From Whitmania pigra (taxonomy: Eukaryota; Annelida; Clitellata; Hirudinida; Haemopidae), in contig JAJTWR010000431.1 of NCBI GenBank assembly GCA_021613335.1, forward strand, positions 2,108,001-2,172,000: 64,000 nt of DNA, given 5' to 3'. Shown here piece by piece: positions 9,123 to 16,604 of this stretch; the stretch's first letter is position 1; each line of letters begins with the position of its first letter. The notes below the pieces were generated by a model. It was not told where the DNA came from. It was given only the letters and a program-made list of their open reading frames with translations, and made no database searches. A program made the position numbers and the translations under genes.

Positions 9123-9533
9123 ATGGAACTACGAGTCATTAAAAGCCACAAAGCTCACGAAGCGGCGCTTCGCGAAGTAGCGGCGCTCGCCGTCCTTGAC
9201 CCCAAGCCAGGCACGCCAGACGGCGATCGCCTCGAACTATTGGCGACCCTCATCGAACACTACGAGCTGAACAATTTCCCCGTAGACCTTCCGGACCCCA
9301 TCGAAGCGATTCGCTTCCGTATGGAGCAGCAGGGGCTCACGCGAGCAGACTTGGTTCCTTTTGTTGGCAGTCGTGGGCGCGTCTCCGAAATCCTCGCAAA
9401 GAAGCGCAGGCTAAGTCTCGCGATGATCCGTTCGCTCCACGAAGGGCTTGGAATTCCAGCAAAAGTGCTCATTGGCAGCTCGAAGATTCCCCAGCGTCGT
9501 GGGCGCACCAGCACAAAGCATCGCCGCAACTGA
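9123..9533 (+). CDS. higA: Orphan HigA-type antitoxin
   Basis: This 136-residue protein has an N-terminal helical half and a C-terminal helix-turn-helix (GLTRADLVPFVGSRGRVSEI followed by an RRLSLAMIRSLHEGLGI stretch), the layout of HigA antitoxins that bind and neutralise HigB and repress their own promoter. A TGAGGA ribosome site precedes the ATG. No toxin follows directly; the nearest HigB begins 137 bases downstream and has its own antitoxin behind it. The last third is almost identical in DNA to the second copy at 9965-10366. It could be a leftover of an earlier higBA pair or a solitary regulator of the neighbouring pair. Confidence 0.82.
   Translation: MELRVIKSHKAHEAALREVAALAVLDPKPGTPDGDRLELLATLIEHYELNNFPVDLPDPIEAIRFRMEQQGLTRADLVPFVGSRGRVSEILAKKRRLSLAMIRSLHEGLGIPAKVLIGSSKIPQRRGRTSTKHRRN
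9364..9485 (+). repeat. 122-bp near-identical direct repeat, copy 1
   Basis: This matches 10206-10327 with a single visible mismatch (C at 9428 against T at 10270). It covers the helix-turn-helix coding part of the two antitoxin genes. The rest of the two genes has drifted far more, so recent gene conversion or a local duplication is likely. Confidence 0.95.
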
Positions 9534-9594
9534 CGTCTTTGAGGTCGTAATTGGCACCTCTATTGCTTCCTTCTCGCAGTCGAGAGGAGGAGCG

Positions 9595-9636
9595 ATGAGC
9601 ACAACCAAATCGATACAACTCAAGGTGCGGGCTTGA
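9595..9636 (+). other. 13-codon mini reading frame with strong ribosome site, antitoxin-like start
   Basis: An ATG at 9595 follows GAGGAGGAGCG and opens only 13 codons (MSTTKSIQLKVRA) before a TGA. The peptide resembles the opening of ribbon-helix-helix antitoxins of the DUF1778/TacA kind. It may be a remnant cut off by the arrival of the higBA pair, or a leader peptide. The similarity is short and could be chance. Confidence 0.35.
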
Positions 9637-9661
9637 CTGCGAACGAACTCTTTGATACCAT
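9633..9661 (+). promoter_or_regulatory. Putative sigma-70 promoter of the higBA pair
   Basis: TTGACT at 9633-9638 and TACCAT at 9656-9661 are separated by 17 bases. The expected transcript start near 9668 would lie only about three bases before the toxin ATG at 9671, giving an almost leaderless message. Confidence 0.45.
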
Positions 9662-9670
9662 TTTGGGAAC

Positions 9671-9955
9671 ATGAAGCTCGTCGGAAGGCAGCTTTTAAGT
9701 ACGTTTATGGCTCTCCACGCGGATGCGAGAGAGCCCACGAAATCGTGGATCGCGGAGGTAGAGTCCGCAAACTGGCGACAGCCAGCGGACATAAAGGCGA
9801 GATTCGCAAGCGCAAGCTTCGTGTCGGGCAGCGAAGTAATCTTCAACTTGAAGGGTAATAAGTATCGACTGAAAGTCGTCGTAGCCTATGCAACTCAAAC
9901 TGTAGTTGTTCAGAAGGCGGGAACGCACGAAGAGTACAACCGCTGGATGCAATAG
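9671..9955 (+). CDS. higB: HigB-type toxin (RelE superfamily mRNA interferase)
   Basis: This 94-residue protein has the size and the order of elements of the HigB_toxin family: an N-terminal helical half with a conserved Trp, then a basic beta sheet ending in a His-x-x-Tyr motif close to the C-terminus. HigB proteins are ribosome-associated endoribonucleases that cut mRNA during translation and are held in check by HigA. The antitoxin gene follows after a 9-base gap, the toxin-first order typical of higBA. There is no good Shine-Dalgarno sequence before the ATG. The reading frame looks intact. Confidence 0.82.
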   Translation: MKLVGRQLLSTFMALHADAREPTKSWIAEVESANWRQPADIKARFASASFVSGSEVIFNLKGNKYRLKVVVAYATQTVVVQKAGTHEEYNRWMQ

Positions 9956-9964
9956 GAGGATGTT

Positions 9965-10366
9965 GTGGAACCACGAGTCATAAAGAACCAACAAGATCAC
10001 GAAGTGGCCCTTCGCTCGATTGAGCGACTCGCCATTCGTGACCCCAAGCCAGGCACCACTGACGGAGATCGTCTTGAAGTCCTTGCTACCCTCGTAGAGC
10101 ACTACGAAAAAACCAACTTTCCAGTCGACGCACCTGACCCCATTGCCGCGATTCGATTCCGAATGGATCAGCAGGGACTTACGGTCGGAGCCCTCGTTCG
10201 TTTTATTGGCAGTCGTGGGCGCGTCTCCGAAATCCTCGCAAAGAAGCGCAGGCTAAGTCTCGCGATGATTCGTTCGCTCCACGAAGGGCTTGGAATTCCA
10301 GCAAAAGTGCTCATTGGCAGCTCGAAGCGTCGAGGGCGGGCCAGCCTGAAGCCCAACCGCGGCTGA
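9965..10366 (+). CDS. higA: HigA-type antitoxin paired with the upstream HigB
   Basis: This 133-residue paralogue of the protein at 9123 has the same N-terminal block (DPKPGT, DGDRLE, LATL, EHYE), a DPI-AIRFRM-QQGLT segment and an almost identical helix-turn-helix. The start is GTG at 9965 with an AGGAGG ribosome site at 9955-9960, immediately after the toxin stop. This one is the cognate antitoxin by position. The two copies flank the toxin on both sides, an unusual antitoxin-toxin-antitoxin order. Confidence 0.85.
   Translation: MEPRVIKNQQDHEVALRSIERLAIRDPKPGTTDGDRLEVLATLVEHYEKTNFPVDAPDPIAAIRFRMDQQGLTVGALVRFIGSRGRVSEILAKKRRLSLAMIRSLHEGLGIPAKVLIGSSKRRGRASLKPNRG
10206..10327 (+). repeat. 122-bp near-identical direct repeat, copy 2
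   Basis: Second copy of the block at 9364-9485, offset by 842 bases, with one mismatch. It carries the helix-turn-helix coding region of the second antitoxin. Confidence 0.95.
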
Positions 10367-10520
10367 CGCGCCACAGCCTGGCAACGGGTCCAGAAATCCG
10401 GACCCAGTCTGCCTCAAACCTGCCCAGCACTCTCTTGCTGATGAATCCGAGCCGATGCAGTCCCCGCACGGTCTCAAGCATTTCCGTATGGATACGGCTC
10501 TTTCGCTTGGGTGTACCCAT
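10311..10520 (-). pseudogene. Probable remnant of an XRE-type antitoxin gene
   Basis: A 69-codon frame opens at 10520. Its first 35 residues (KRKSRIHTEMLETVRGLHRL, then GFISKRVLGRF) resemble the start of small helix-turn-helix antitoxins that partner RelE/HigB2-like toxins (the pattern xxHExxxxLHxxGxIxKRxxxxF). The DNA-binding half is missing; the frame instead runs into DNA complementary to the end of the HigA gene at 9965-10366. Upstream on the same strand (10525-10700) there are helical, frame-broken coding traces that could be the matching toxin, but I cannot identify them. Probably a truncated toxin-antitoxin locus cut by the higBA block. Confidence 0.35.
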
Positions 10521-10800
10521 TGCAAATCTCCACTAGTTCGCGAGCAATTGGCGCGGCTAGTTGCATGAGCATATCAAAATCTCTAGCAATTGATCTCTTC
10601 GAGCCCGACGTCAATGAGGGTCCAAGAATGCGGATGCTGTCCAGCGAGTTTCGGACGTCGGCAGGGGGTTATTCGTCTTCGGTATTCCCAGAACATTCCG
10701 CGTAATTTCGTCTTTTCAGTCAATCGTCGACGCAGCTCGATGCGGAGTTTCGTGATGCGATTCATCGCGCCCAAGCGGACATGTGGCCCTGGAAAAAGAC

Positions 10801-10840
10801 CGCGCGGCACAAGCGTTGCCCAGGCGCTTGTGCCTGCGCG
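10801..10840. repeat. 15-bp imperfect inverted repeat (strong hairpin)
   Basis: The arm CGCGCGGCACAAGCG at 10801-10815 pairs with 10825-10840, the only flaw being an extra T at 10835. The loop is nine bases. No T-run follows on either strand, so it is not an obvious intrinsic terminator. It could be a transposon end, an operator or an RNA hairpin. Confidence 0.6.
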
Positions 10841-10905
10841 GGACCTCGTTTCCAAGGTCTATGACCTATGGATGAGCAAACACTGTGCCAGCGAATTAGA
10901 CGGAG

Positions 10906-11022
10906 ATGGTCACCGGACTCGACCTCGGAAGTAAGCGCATCGAAGTTGCAGCATTCACCTCTCCTCGAGAGGTCCTCTCGATGCGCAAGCGCTGCAACAG
11001 TTGGCAGGCTGCTGAGGGTTGA
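10906..11022 (+). pseudogene. Fragment resembling the 5' end of ruvX
   Basis: An ATG at 10906 opens MVTGLDLGSKRIEVA, matching the RuvX start (VIGLDLGSKRIGIA) encoded at 21010. In DNA, 10909-10942 matches 21016-21049 with two differences in 34 bases. After about 20 codons the similarity fades and the frame closes at 11022. The two sites bracket the 10-kb NHL array. A chance match to another RNase H-fold protein, such as an IS110-type transposase start, cannot be excluded. Confidence 0.5.
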
Positions 11023-11104
11023 CCTTATTGCGCTAAGTTCAGGGTATTGGTCTTCTAGTGACTACACAAACTATTGATTTTAAGCAATATTTTTTGAACG
11101 ACCC

Positions 11105-11134
11105 TTGACACCTCGATATCTCCAGTAATATGAT
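11105..11134 (+). promoter_or_regulatory. Putative sigma-70 promoter of the first NHL gene
   Basis: A perfect -35 TTGACA at 11105-11110 and TATGAT at 11129-11134 are separated by 18 bases in an AT-rich stretch, about 30 bases upstream of the start at 11164. The ribosome site AAAGG lies at 11154-11158. Confidence 0.65.
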
Positions 11135-11163
11135 AAAAGCATAATTTTATTGCAAAGGTGAAC

Positions 11164-12606
11164 ATGCCCTCCATATCCAGTCGAATGTTGTTGGCCTGCT
11201 TTGCGTTGCCGATCGTCGTTTTTGGGACTGGCTGCGGAAGCCCTGAGCCGCAAGACAGCGCGTCGAAAGATAGTGGCTCGTTGGACGGCGGTTTGCTGGG
11301 CGGCGGCCCGAAGGACAGCGGTTCGGCGGACAGCGGGGCCTCGGATGGAGGTTCCCTGGACGGTGGTCCGAGGGACAGTGGCTGGTTGGATGGCGGCTTG
11401 GTAGGTGGCGGACCGAAGGACAGCGGTTCGGCGGACAGCGGGGCCTCGGATGGAGGTTCCTTGGGCGGTGGTCCGAGGGACAGCGGCTCGTTGGATGGCG
11501 GCTCGGCGGACAGTGGTTTGGCGGACAGTGGCTTGGCGGATAGCGGGTCTGCGGACAGCGGGTCCGCAGACAGTGGCTTAGCTGATAGCGGGTCTGCTGA
11601 TAGCGGGTCCGTAGACAGTGGCTCTGAAGACGGATGGGTTGTTTCTACCGTTGCCGGTAATGGGCGTGCTGGTTTCCAAGACGGGCCAGCTTCAACAGCC
11701 AGATTCTATTCACCATCATCGATTGCATTCGATGAGGAGGGCAACTTATATGTTGCAGATACTGCTAACAACCGAATTCGAATGATTACTACTGGCGGAT
11801 CTGTATCAACTGTAGCAGGGGATGGAGAGACGGGATACCAAAATGGCTCCCCACTCAGCGCGAGATTCAACCTTCCCTTTGGACTCAGCATCGATCGTCA
11901 GGGCAACATTTACGTTGCAGATTACTTTAACAATCGCATTCGTAAGTTCACTCCGGGAGGTGCAGTTTCAACTCTGGCAGGGAATGGCGGTCGAGGGTGG
12001 CGCGACGCGGTAGGCGAAGATGCGTGGTTCGATAGTCCGGCCGGCATCGCGACAGATATCGATGGCAATGTCTATGTATCAGATAATGGAAACAGCCGTA
12101 TTCGAAAAGTATCACCCGATGGCAGAACCACTACTCTTGCCGGCAATAAGTCCGGCGGTTTTAGCGATGGAGATGGAACGAACGCCAGTTTTTTAGGTCC
12201 CCGTGGTCTCGTTGTTGACAGTCAAGGCAATTTATACGTTGTAGATAGTACGAACGATCGAATTCGGAAGGTTTCTCCTTCTGGAGTAGTTTCTACTTTT
12301 GCCGGAAATGGCGAATCCGGATACAAAGATGGTACAGCCCAGGATGCGCAATTCAACCGCCCGTTTGGTATTGCAATAGATGCTGCTGACAACTTGTATG
12401 TCGCCGATACAGATAATCACCGGATTAGGAAAATAAATCCCTCCGGTGATGTGTCGACCATAGCCGGGGATGGCTCTGAAGGGAGCAAAGATGGACCCGG
12501 CACAAGCGCTCAGTTTAAGAGTCCACGCGGGATCGCTATTGATAAGTGGGGAAATGTATACGTCTCCGATATCATGAGCCATTCCATTCGGAAGATTTCC
12601 CGCTGA
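11164..12606 (+). CDS. NHL-propeller lipoprotein 1 with long Asp-Ser-Gly linker
   Basis: This 480-residue predicted outer-membrane lipoprotein has a signal peptide with lipobox ending in Cys24 (GTGC). A linker of about 130 residues follows, built of DSGS, DGG and ADSG units, then six NHL blades of about 54 residues (roughly 157-480). Each blade runs from V-S-T-x-A-G through a DG-x-x-x-x-A-x-F segment to G-N-x-Y-V-A-D-x-x-N-x-R-I-R-K. Such propellers bind proteins, nucleic acids or glycans in other families; no catalytic residues are seen. The residue after Cys24 is Gly, so the E. coli +2 rule predicts export to the outer membrane. GTG at 11158 is an alternative start. This is the first of seven tandem paralogues. 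Confidence 0.85.
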   Translation: MPSISSRMLLACFALPIVVFGTGCGSPEPQDSASKDSGSLDGGLLGGGPKDSGSADSGASDGGSLDGGPRDSGWLDGGLVGGGPKDSGSADSGASDGGSLGGGPRDSGSLDGGSADSGLADSGLADSGSADSGSADSGLADSGSADSGSVDSGSEDGWVVSTVAGNGRAGFQDGPASTARFYSPSSIAFDEEGNLYVADTANNRIRMITTGGSVSTVAGDGETGYQNGSPLSARFNLPFGLSIDRQGNIYVADYFNNRIRKFTPGGAVSTLAGNGGRGWRDAVGEDAWFDSPAGIATDIDGNVYVSDNGNSRIRKVSPDGRTTTLAGNKSGGFSDGDGTNASFLGPRGLVVDSQGNLYVVDSTNDRIRKVSPSGVVSTFAGNGESGYKDGTAQDAQFNRPFGIAIDAADNLYVADTDNHRIRKINPSGDVSTIAGDGSEGSKDGPGTSAQFKSPRGIAIDKWGNVYVSDIMSHSIRKISR

Positions 12607-12765
12607 GACCAACACTGGCTTGCCCATCTGTTTACGTCAGGCGGACGTTCCTTCGGCTTACAGTGTAGCGCGAACCTAGATTATAGATACGCGGAATTCA
12701 GGGCAACTGCTCCTCTTTGAGAGTGGCAATGCCTTGTTCTTCTGTGGCCGTTTTATGGCCCCCTA

Positions 12766-12795
12766 TTGACACGATGAACGCTTCAGTTGTACGTA
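12766..12795 (+). promoter_or_regulatory. Weak putative promoter of NHL gene 2
   Basis: TTGACA at 12766-12771 is followed 18 bases later by TACGTA (12790-12795). The -35 is perfect and the -10 is poor. It is listed because the same -35 and spacing recur before other genes of the array. Confidence 0.35.
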
Positions 12796-12827
12796 AAAAC
12801 TATATTTTTACCCTTTTGAAGGTGTTT

Positions 12828-13976
12828 ATGGCTACAAAATTTAGTTGGGTGATGATGGCTTGCATCGCAGTACCAAGTGTCCTCTTTGCGACCGGCTGCT
12901 CGGACCCGGGCCCGGGGGCTGTCGGCACTTTGGACAGCGGTTCAAAGGACGGTGGGTCGCGGGATAGCGGTTCATCGGATAGTGGAGTTGAGGAAAATTG
13001 GATTGTCTCTACCCTAGCCGGGGATGGGACTCCCGGTTATCAGGACGGGCCAAGTTCGACGGCAAAATTCAATGGGCCCACAGGACTTGCAGTAGATCAG
13101 CAGGGCAACGTATATGTAGCAGAAACAGAAAACCAGCGTATTAGAAAAATTACTCCGGATGGGGGAGTGTCGACCGCGGCGGGGGATGGAACCAAAGGAT
13201 TCCGGGATGGGGCAGCGCTCAGTGCCCAATTCAACGTACCCTGGGGTATCGGTATCGATCCTCAGGGCAACATCTACATAGCAGATTACTCCAATCACCG
13301 CATCCGAAAGTTCATTCCAGGCGGAGCTGTGTCAACACTTGCAGGGAGCAGCACTATGGGGAACCAAGACGGTGAGGGCTTGGAGGCCAGTTTTAAATTC
13401 CCGATCTGCATTACTATAGACAAAGATGGCAATATCTATGTTGCTAGCGATGGATATCATAACATCCGAAAAGTTACTTCCACTGGCCTAACGACGACTC
13501 TAGCTGGCGCTGGAGATGGATCCAATGGGTTCCAGGATGGACAAGGAACATCAGCCAAATTTCGCTATCCCCGTGGCCTCGTTGTGGACAGTCAGGCTAA
13601 CATCTACGTCGCAGACAACGATAACAATCGAATTCGAAAAGTAACTCCCAGGGGAGAAGTGTCCACCTTTGCCGGGTCTGGCATTACCGGAAGTCTTGAT
13701 GGACCGGCCGCTAATGCTCAATTTTATTCCCCGAGAGGTATTGTGCAGGATACTGATGGTAACTTCTATGTCGCCGATTCATACAATAACCGCATTCGGA
13801 AGATAACCCCAGCGGGAGTTGTGTCGACTATAGCTGGCAGTGGCGCTCCTGGGCTCAAAAATGGACCAGGCACAACTGCTCAATTCAATAGACCCAATGC
13901 TATCGCGATAGACAAACAGGGAAATCTCTACGTCTCTGACACTGATAATAATTCCATTCGCAAACTTTCACGCTAA
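12828..13976 (+). CDS. NHL-propeller lipoprotein 2
   Basis: This 382-residue lipoprotein has its lipobox at Cys24 (FATGC) and a short linker of about 35 residues (DSGSKDGG, DSGSSDSG), then six NHL blades. The start ATG at 12828 has GAAGG five bases upstream; longer in-frame extension to 12717 looks non-coding. The first 70 codons after the signal peptide are nearly identical in DNA to the next gene (12863-13070 against 14031-14238, about five differences), while later blades differ more, so the pair arose by recent duplication or is being homogenised at its front end. The stop lies 20 bases before gene 3, so the two are probably co-transcribed. Confidence 0.85.
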   Translation: MATKFSWVMMACIAVPSVLFATGCSDPGPGAVGTLDSGSKDGGSRDSGSSDSGVEENWIVSTLAGDGTPGYQDGPSSTAKFNGPTGLAVDQQGNVYVAETENQRIRKITPDGGVSTAAGDGTKGFRDGAALSAQFNVPWGIGIDPQGNIYIADYSNHRIRKFIPGGAVSTLAGSSTMGNQDGEGLEASFKFPICITIDKDGNIYVASDGYHNIRKVTSTGLTTTLAGAGDGSNGFQDGQGTSAKFRYPRGLVVDSQANIYVADNDNNRIRKVTPRGEVSTFAGSGITGSLDGPAANAQFYSPRGIVQDTDGNFYVADSYNNRIRKITPAGVVSTIAGSGAPGLKNGPGTTAQFNRPNAIAIDKQGNLYVSDTDNNSIRKLSR

Positions 13977-13995
13977 CGAAGATAGAGAAACGAAC

Positions 13996-15144
13996 ATGTT
14001 CATCAAATCCAGTTGGGCTTTTGTGTTCTACATCGCAGTACCAAGTGTCCTCTTTGCGACCGGCTGCTCGGACCCGGGCCCGGGGGCTGTCGGCACTTTG
14101 GACAGTGGTTCGAAGGACGGTGGGTCGCGGGATAGCGGTTCATCGGATAGTGGAGTTGAGGAAAAGTGGATTGTCTCTACCCTGGCCGGGGATGGGACTT
14201 CCGGTTATCAGGACGGGCCAAGTTCGACGGCAAAATTCTGGGATCCCCGAGGACTTGCATTTGATCAGCAAGGCAACTTATATGTTGTGGATTCAATAAA
14301 CTCCCTCATCAGAATTATTACCCCGGATGGCGGAGTATCAACCGCGGCGGGGATTCGAGACAGAGGATTCCAGGATGGGTCGCCGCTTAGCGCCAAATTC
14401 AACGGACCTTTGGATATCGCTCACGGAGTCCAGGGCGACCTCTATATCGCAGATAGCCGCAATCACCGTATCCGAAAGTTTACTCCAGACGGATCTGTGT
14501 CAACACTTGCCGGGAGCGATACTGCGGGAAACCAAGACGGGGTGGGCCTGGCGGCCAGTTTTAATTACCCGGCCGGCATAACTATAGACAAAGATGGCAA
14601 TATGTATATAGCTGATTTAGAAAACAACAACATCCGAAAAGTGACTTCCAGTGGCCTAACAACGACTTTAGCTGGAGATGGAAATGGATCCAGCGGATTC
14701 CAGAACGGGCAAGGAACTACAGCCAAATTTAACAATCCCCGTGGCCTCGTTGTGGACAGTCTGGGCGACATCTACGTCGCAGACACCAATAACAATCAAA
14801 TTCGGAAAGTGACTTCCAAGGGAGAAGTGTCCACCTTTGCCGGGACTGGCGATGCCGGATATGTCGATGGACCAGCCGCTAACGCTCAATTTAACAACCC
14901 AACTGGTATTGCTCTCGATAATGCTGGCAACTTCTATGTTGCCGATTCATACAATAACCGCATTCGGAAGATAACCCCAGCGAGAGTTGTGTCGACTATA
15001 GCCGGTAGTGGCGCTCCTGGGCTCAAAGATGGGCCGGGCACAACTGCTCAATTTAAGTTTCCGCGCTACATCACGCTAGATAAACAGGGAAATCTCTACG
15101 TCTCTGACACTGATAATAATGTCATTCGGAAGATTTCCCGCTGA
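13996..15144 (+). CDS. NHL-propeller lipoprotein 3
   Basis: A 382-residue twin of gene 2, with signal peptide to Cys24, the same PGPGAVGTLDSGSKDGG linker, and six NHL blades. The N-terminal residues (KSSWAFVF) instead match gene 6, so its signal peptide and its linker appear to come from different relatives, a mosaic pattern. Only 19 bases separate it from gene 2 and there is no separate promoter. A weak AGAG lies ten bases before the ATG. The fifth and sixth blades are almost the same as in gene 2 (ADSYNNRIRKITPA, GSGAPGLK). Confidence 0.84.
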   Translation: MFIKSSWAFVFYIAVPSVLFATGCSDPGPGAVGTLDSGSKDGGSRDSGSSDSGVEEKWIVSTLAGDGTSGYQDGPSSTAKFWDPRGLAFDQQGNLYVVDSINSLIRIITPDGGVSTAAGIRDRGFQDGSPLSAKFNGPLDIAHGVQGDLYIADSRNHRIRKFTPDGSVSTLAGSDTAGNQDGVGLAASFNYPAGITIDKDGNMYIADLENNNIRKVTSSGLTTTLAGDGNGSSGFQNGQGTTAKFNNPRGLVVDSLGDIYVADTNNNQIRKVTSKGEVSTFAGTGDAGYVDGPAANAQFNNPTGIALDNAGNFYVADSYNNRIRKITPARVVSTIAGSGAPGLKDGPGTTAQFKFPRYITLDKQGNLYVSDTDNNVIRKISR

Positions 15145-15354
15145 CGGGTACAAACTCGCCAATAGCGCCTACTCTGCCCTGGTACAGTCTCGGTGGGTTG
15201 CCTGACGTGGAGTTGAATTGTGCGGGATCTCCGCGCAGCTGGAGATCTTAGCTTAGGGCAAGCCGTTGGATTTACAGAGCCATTTCCATCAAATCCTTGA
15301 CAGGGGTGCTTTTTTCGAGTTACCATAACTTGGAATTTTTCTTTTGGGGTGACC
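15145..15354. other. Spacer between NHL genes 3 and 4 with a small hairpin
   Basis: No coding signal is seen. A 7-bp inverted repeat (GATCTCC at 15226-15232, GGAGATC at 15241-15247) with an eight-base loop lies about 80 bases after gene 3 and could end its transcript, although no T-run follows. The promoter of gene 4 is at the far end. Confidence 0.5.
15297..15326 (+). promoter_or_regulatory. Putative promoter of NHL gene 4
   Basis: TTGACA at 15297-15302, 18-base spacer, TACCAT at 15321-15326. The gene start is about 30 bases further on behind a GGGG ribosome site. Confidence 0.5.
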
Positions 15355-16533
15355 ATGCCAATAAAGATCAGTTTGGGTTTTGTTTTCTGCATCGTGGTAC
15401 CGAGTGTCCTTTTTGCTACTGGCTGTTCAGACTCGCTGCCCAAGGACAACGGCACGAGCGATAGCGGCTCAGAGGATGGCGGTACGGCCGATAGTGGTGC
15501 AGCGGACAGTGGTAGCGGGGATAGTGGGGTAGCGGGCAGTATGAATGTTTCTACCTTGGCAGGGAACGGGGAGAGTGGGTTTCAAGACGGAGTACGGTCA
15601 ACTGCTAGGTTCAATAAACCTCAAGAACTTGCTTTTGACCTGCAGGGCAACTTATACGTTGCAGATAGATCTAACAACAGCATTCGAATGGTAACTCCTG
15701 ATGGGGGAGTTTCGACCGTCGCGGGGGGTGGAGATGCAGGCTTCCAAAACGGGCTACTTCGAAGCGCTAAATTCAATGGACCTAATGGTCTTGCATTCGA
15801 TACACTAGGCAATCTCTACGTTGCAGAATACAACGGCCAACGCATACGAAAGATTACTCCAGACGGATTAGTTTCAACTCTCGCAGGGAGTGGAATAGCA
15901 GGAACGCAAGACGGCTTGGGCGGGGGAGCCAGTTTCAATAGTCCGAGTAGCTTAGCGACTGATAAGGATAGAAATGTATATGTCACAGATTATGAAAATC
16001 AGAACATACGGAGGATAAGTCCCAATGGTGCAACTACGACTATAGCCGGAGCACCTCCGGCTGCAGCCGGAGCAGAGCGCTGGGGCTTGATCAATGGACG
16101 AACAACAGCCGCCAGATTTTTATATCCCAATAGCCTCGTTATTGACAGTCAGGGTAACGTCTACGTCGCAGACAGCTATAACCATGTAATCCGGAAAATA
16201 TCTCCTACGTTTGACGTAACTACTTACGCTGGAAATGGAACTGCCGGATACTTAGACGGAACGGCCGCGGAAGCCCAATTCAACTACCCGGCTGGTGTTG
16301 CGCTAGATGGTGATGGGAACTTGTATGTTGCCGATTCAATTAACCAGCGAATTCGGATGATAACCCCGGCTGGCATCGTCTCGACCATTGCCGGGAGTGG
16401 CAGTATAGGGTTTAAAGATGGACCTCCGGCAAGTGCTCAGTTCAATAATCCCCGCTTCATCACGGTTGATAAACAGGGAAATGTGTACGTATCCGACCAG
16501 GACAATCATGCCATTAGGAAACTTACCCGCTGA
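15355..16533 (+). CDS. NHL-propeller lipoprotein 4
   Basis: This 392-residue lipoprotein has its lipobox at Cys24 (FATGC), a linker of about 40 residues of DSGSEDGG and ADSG units, then six blades. The fourth blade has an insertion (IAGAPPAAAGAERWG) absent from its paralogues, which would lengthen one loop on a propeller face. ATG at 15355 is preferred over GTG at 15349 on ribosome-site spacing. Blade sequences are the more diverged members of the array (DRSNNSIRMVT, AEYNGQRIRK), suggesting an older duplication. Confidence 0.84.
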   Translation: MPIKISLGFVFCIVVPSVLFATGCSDSLPKDNGTSDSGSEDGGTADSGAADSGSGDSGVAGSMNVSTLAGNGESGFQDGVRSTARFNKPQELAFDLQGNLYVADRSNNSIRMVTPDGGVSTVAGGGDAGFQNGLLRSAKFNGPNGLAFDTLGNLYVAEYNGQRIRKITPDGLVSTLAGSGIAGTQDGLGGGASFNSPSSLATDKDRNVYVTDYENQNIRRISPNGATTTIAGAPPAAAGAERWGLINGRTTAARFLYPNSLVIDSQGNVYVADSYNHVIRKISPTFDVTTYAGNGTAGYLDGTAAEAQFNYPAGVALDGDGNLYVADSINQRIRMITPAGIVSTIAGSGSIGFKDGPPASAQFNNPRFITVDKQGNVYVSDQDNHAIRKLTR

Positions 16534-16604
16534 CGGTTTTTTGGTTGGCCCGTTCGCTCACGTTGAGCGGCTTTTCCTGCACATAATTTCCGGAGAGCAT
16601 GTAA

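Larger units (their letters stand above)
10367..11163. other. 800-base decayed intergenic region before the NHL array
   Basis: No intact gene is visible between the second higA and the first NHL lipoprotein. It holds the antitoxin remnant on the minus strand, a minus-strand 60-90 codon open stretch of unknown nature (10583-10855), a large inverted repeat (10801-10840), a fragment resembling the 5' end of ruvX (10906-11022), and an AT-rich promoter region from about 11090. Confidence 0.7.

Noticed and set aside
10583..10855. Leftward 90-codon frame containing a basic helical stretch
   Set aside because: No family resemblance and no ribosome site; neighbouring frames show equally good helical traces, so I treat the area as decayed DNA rather than a gene.
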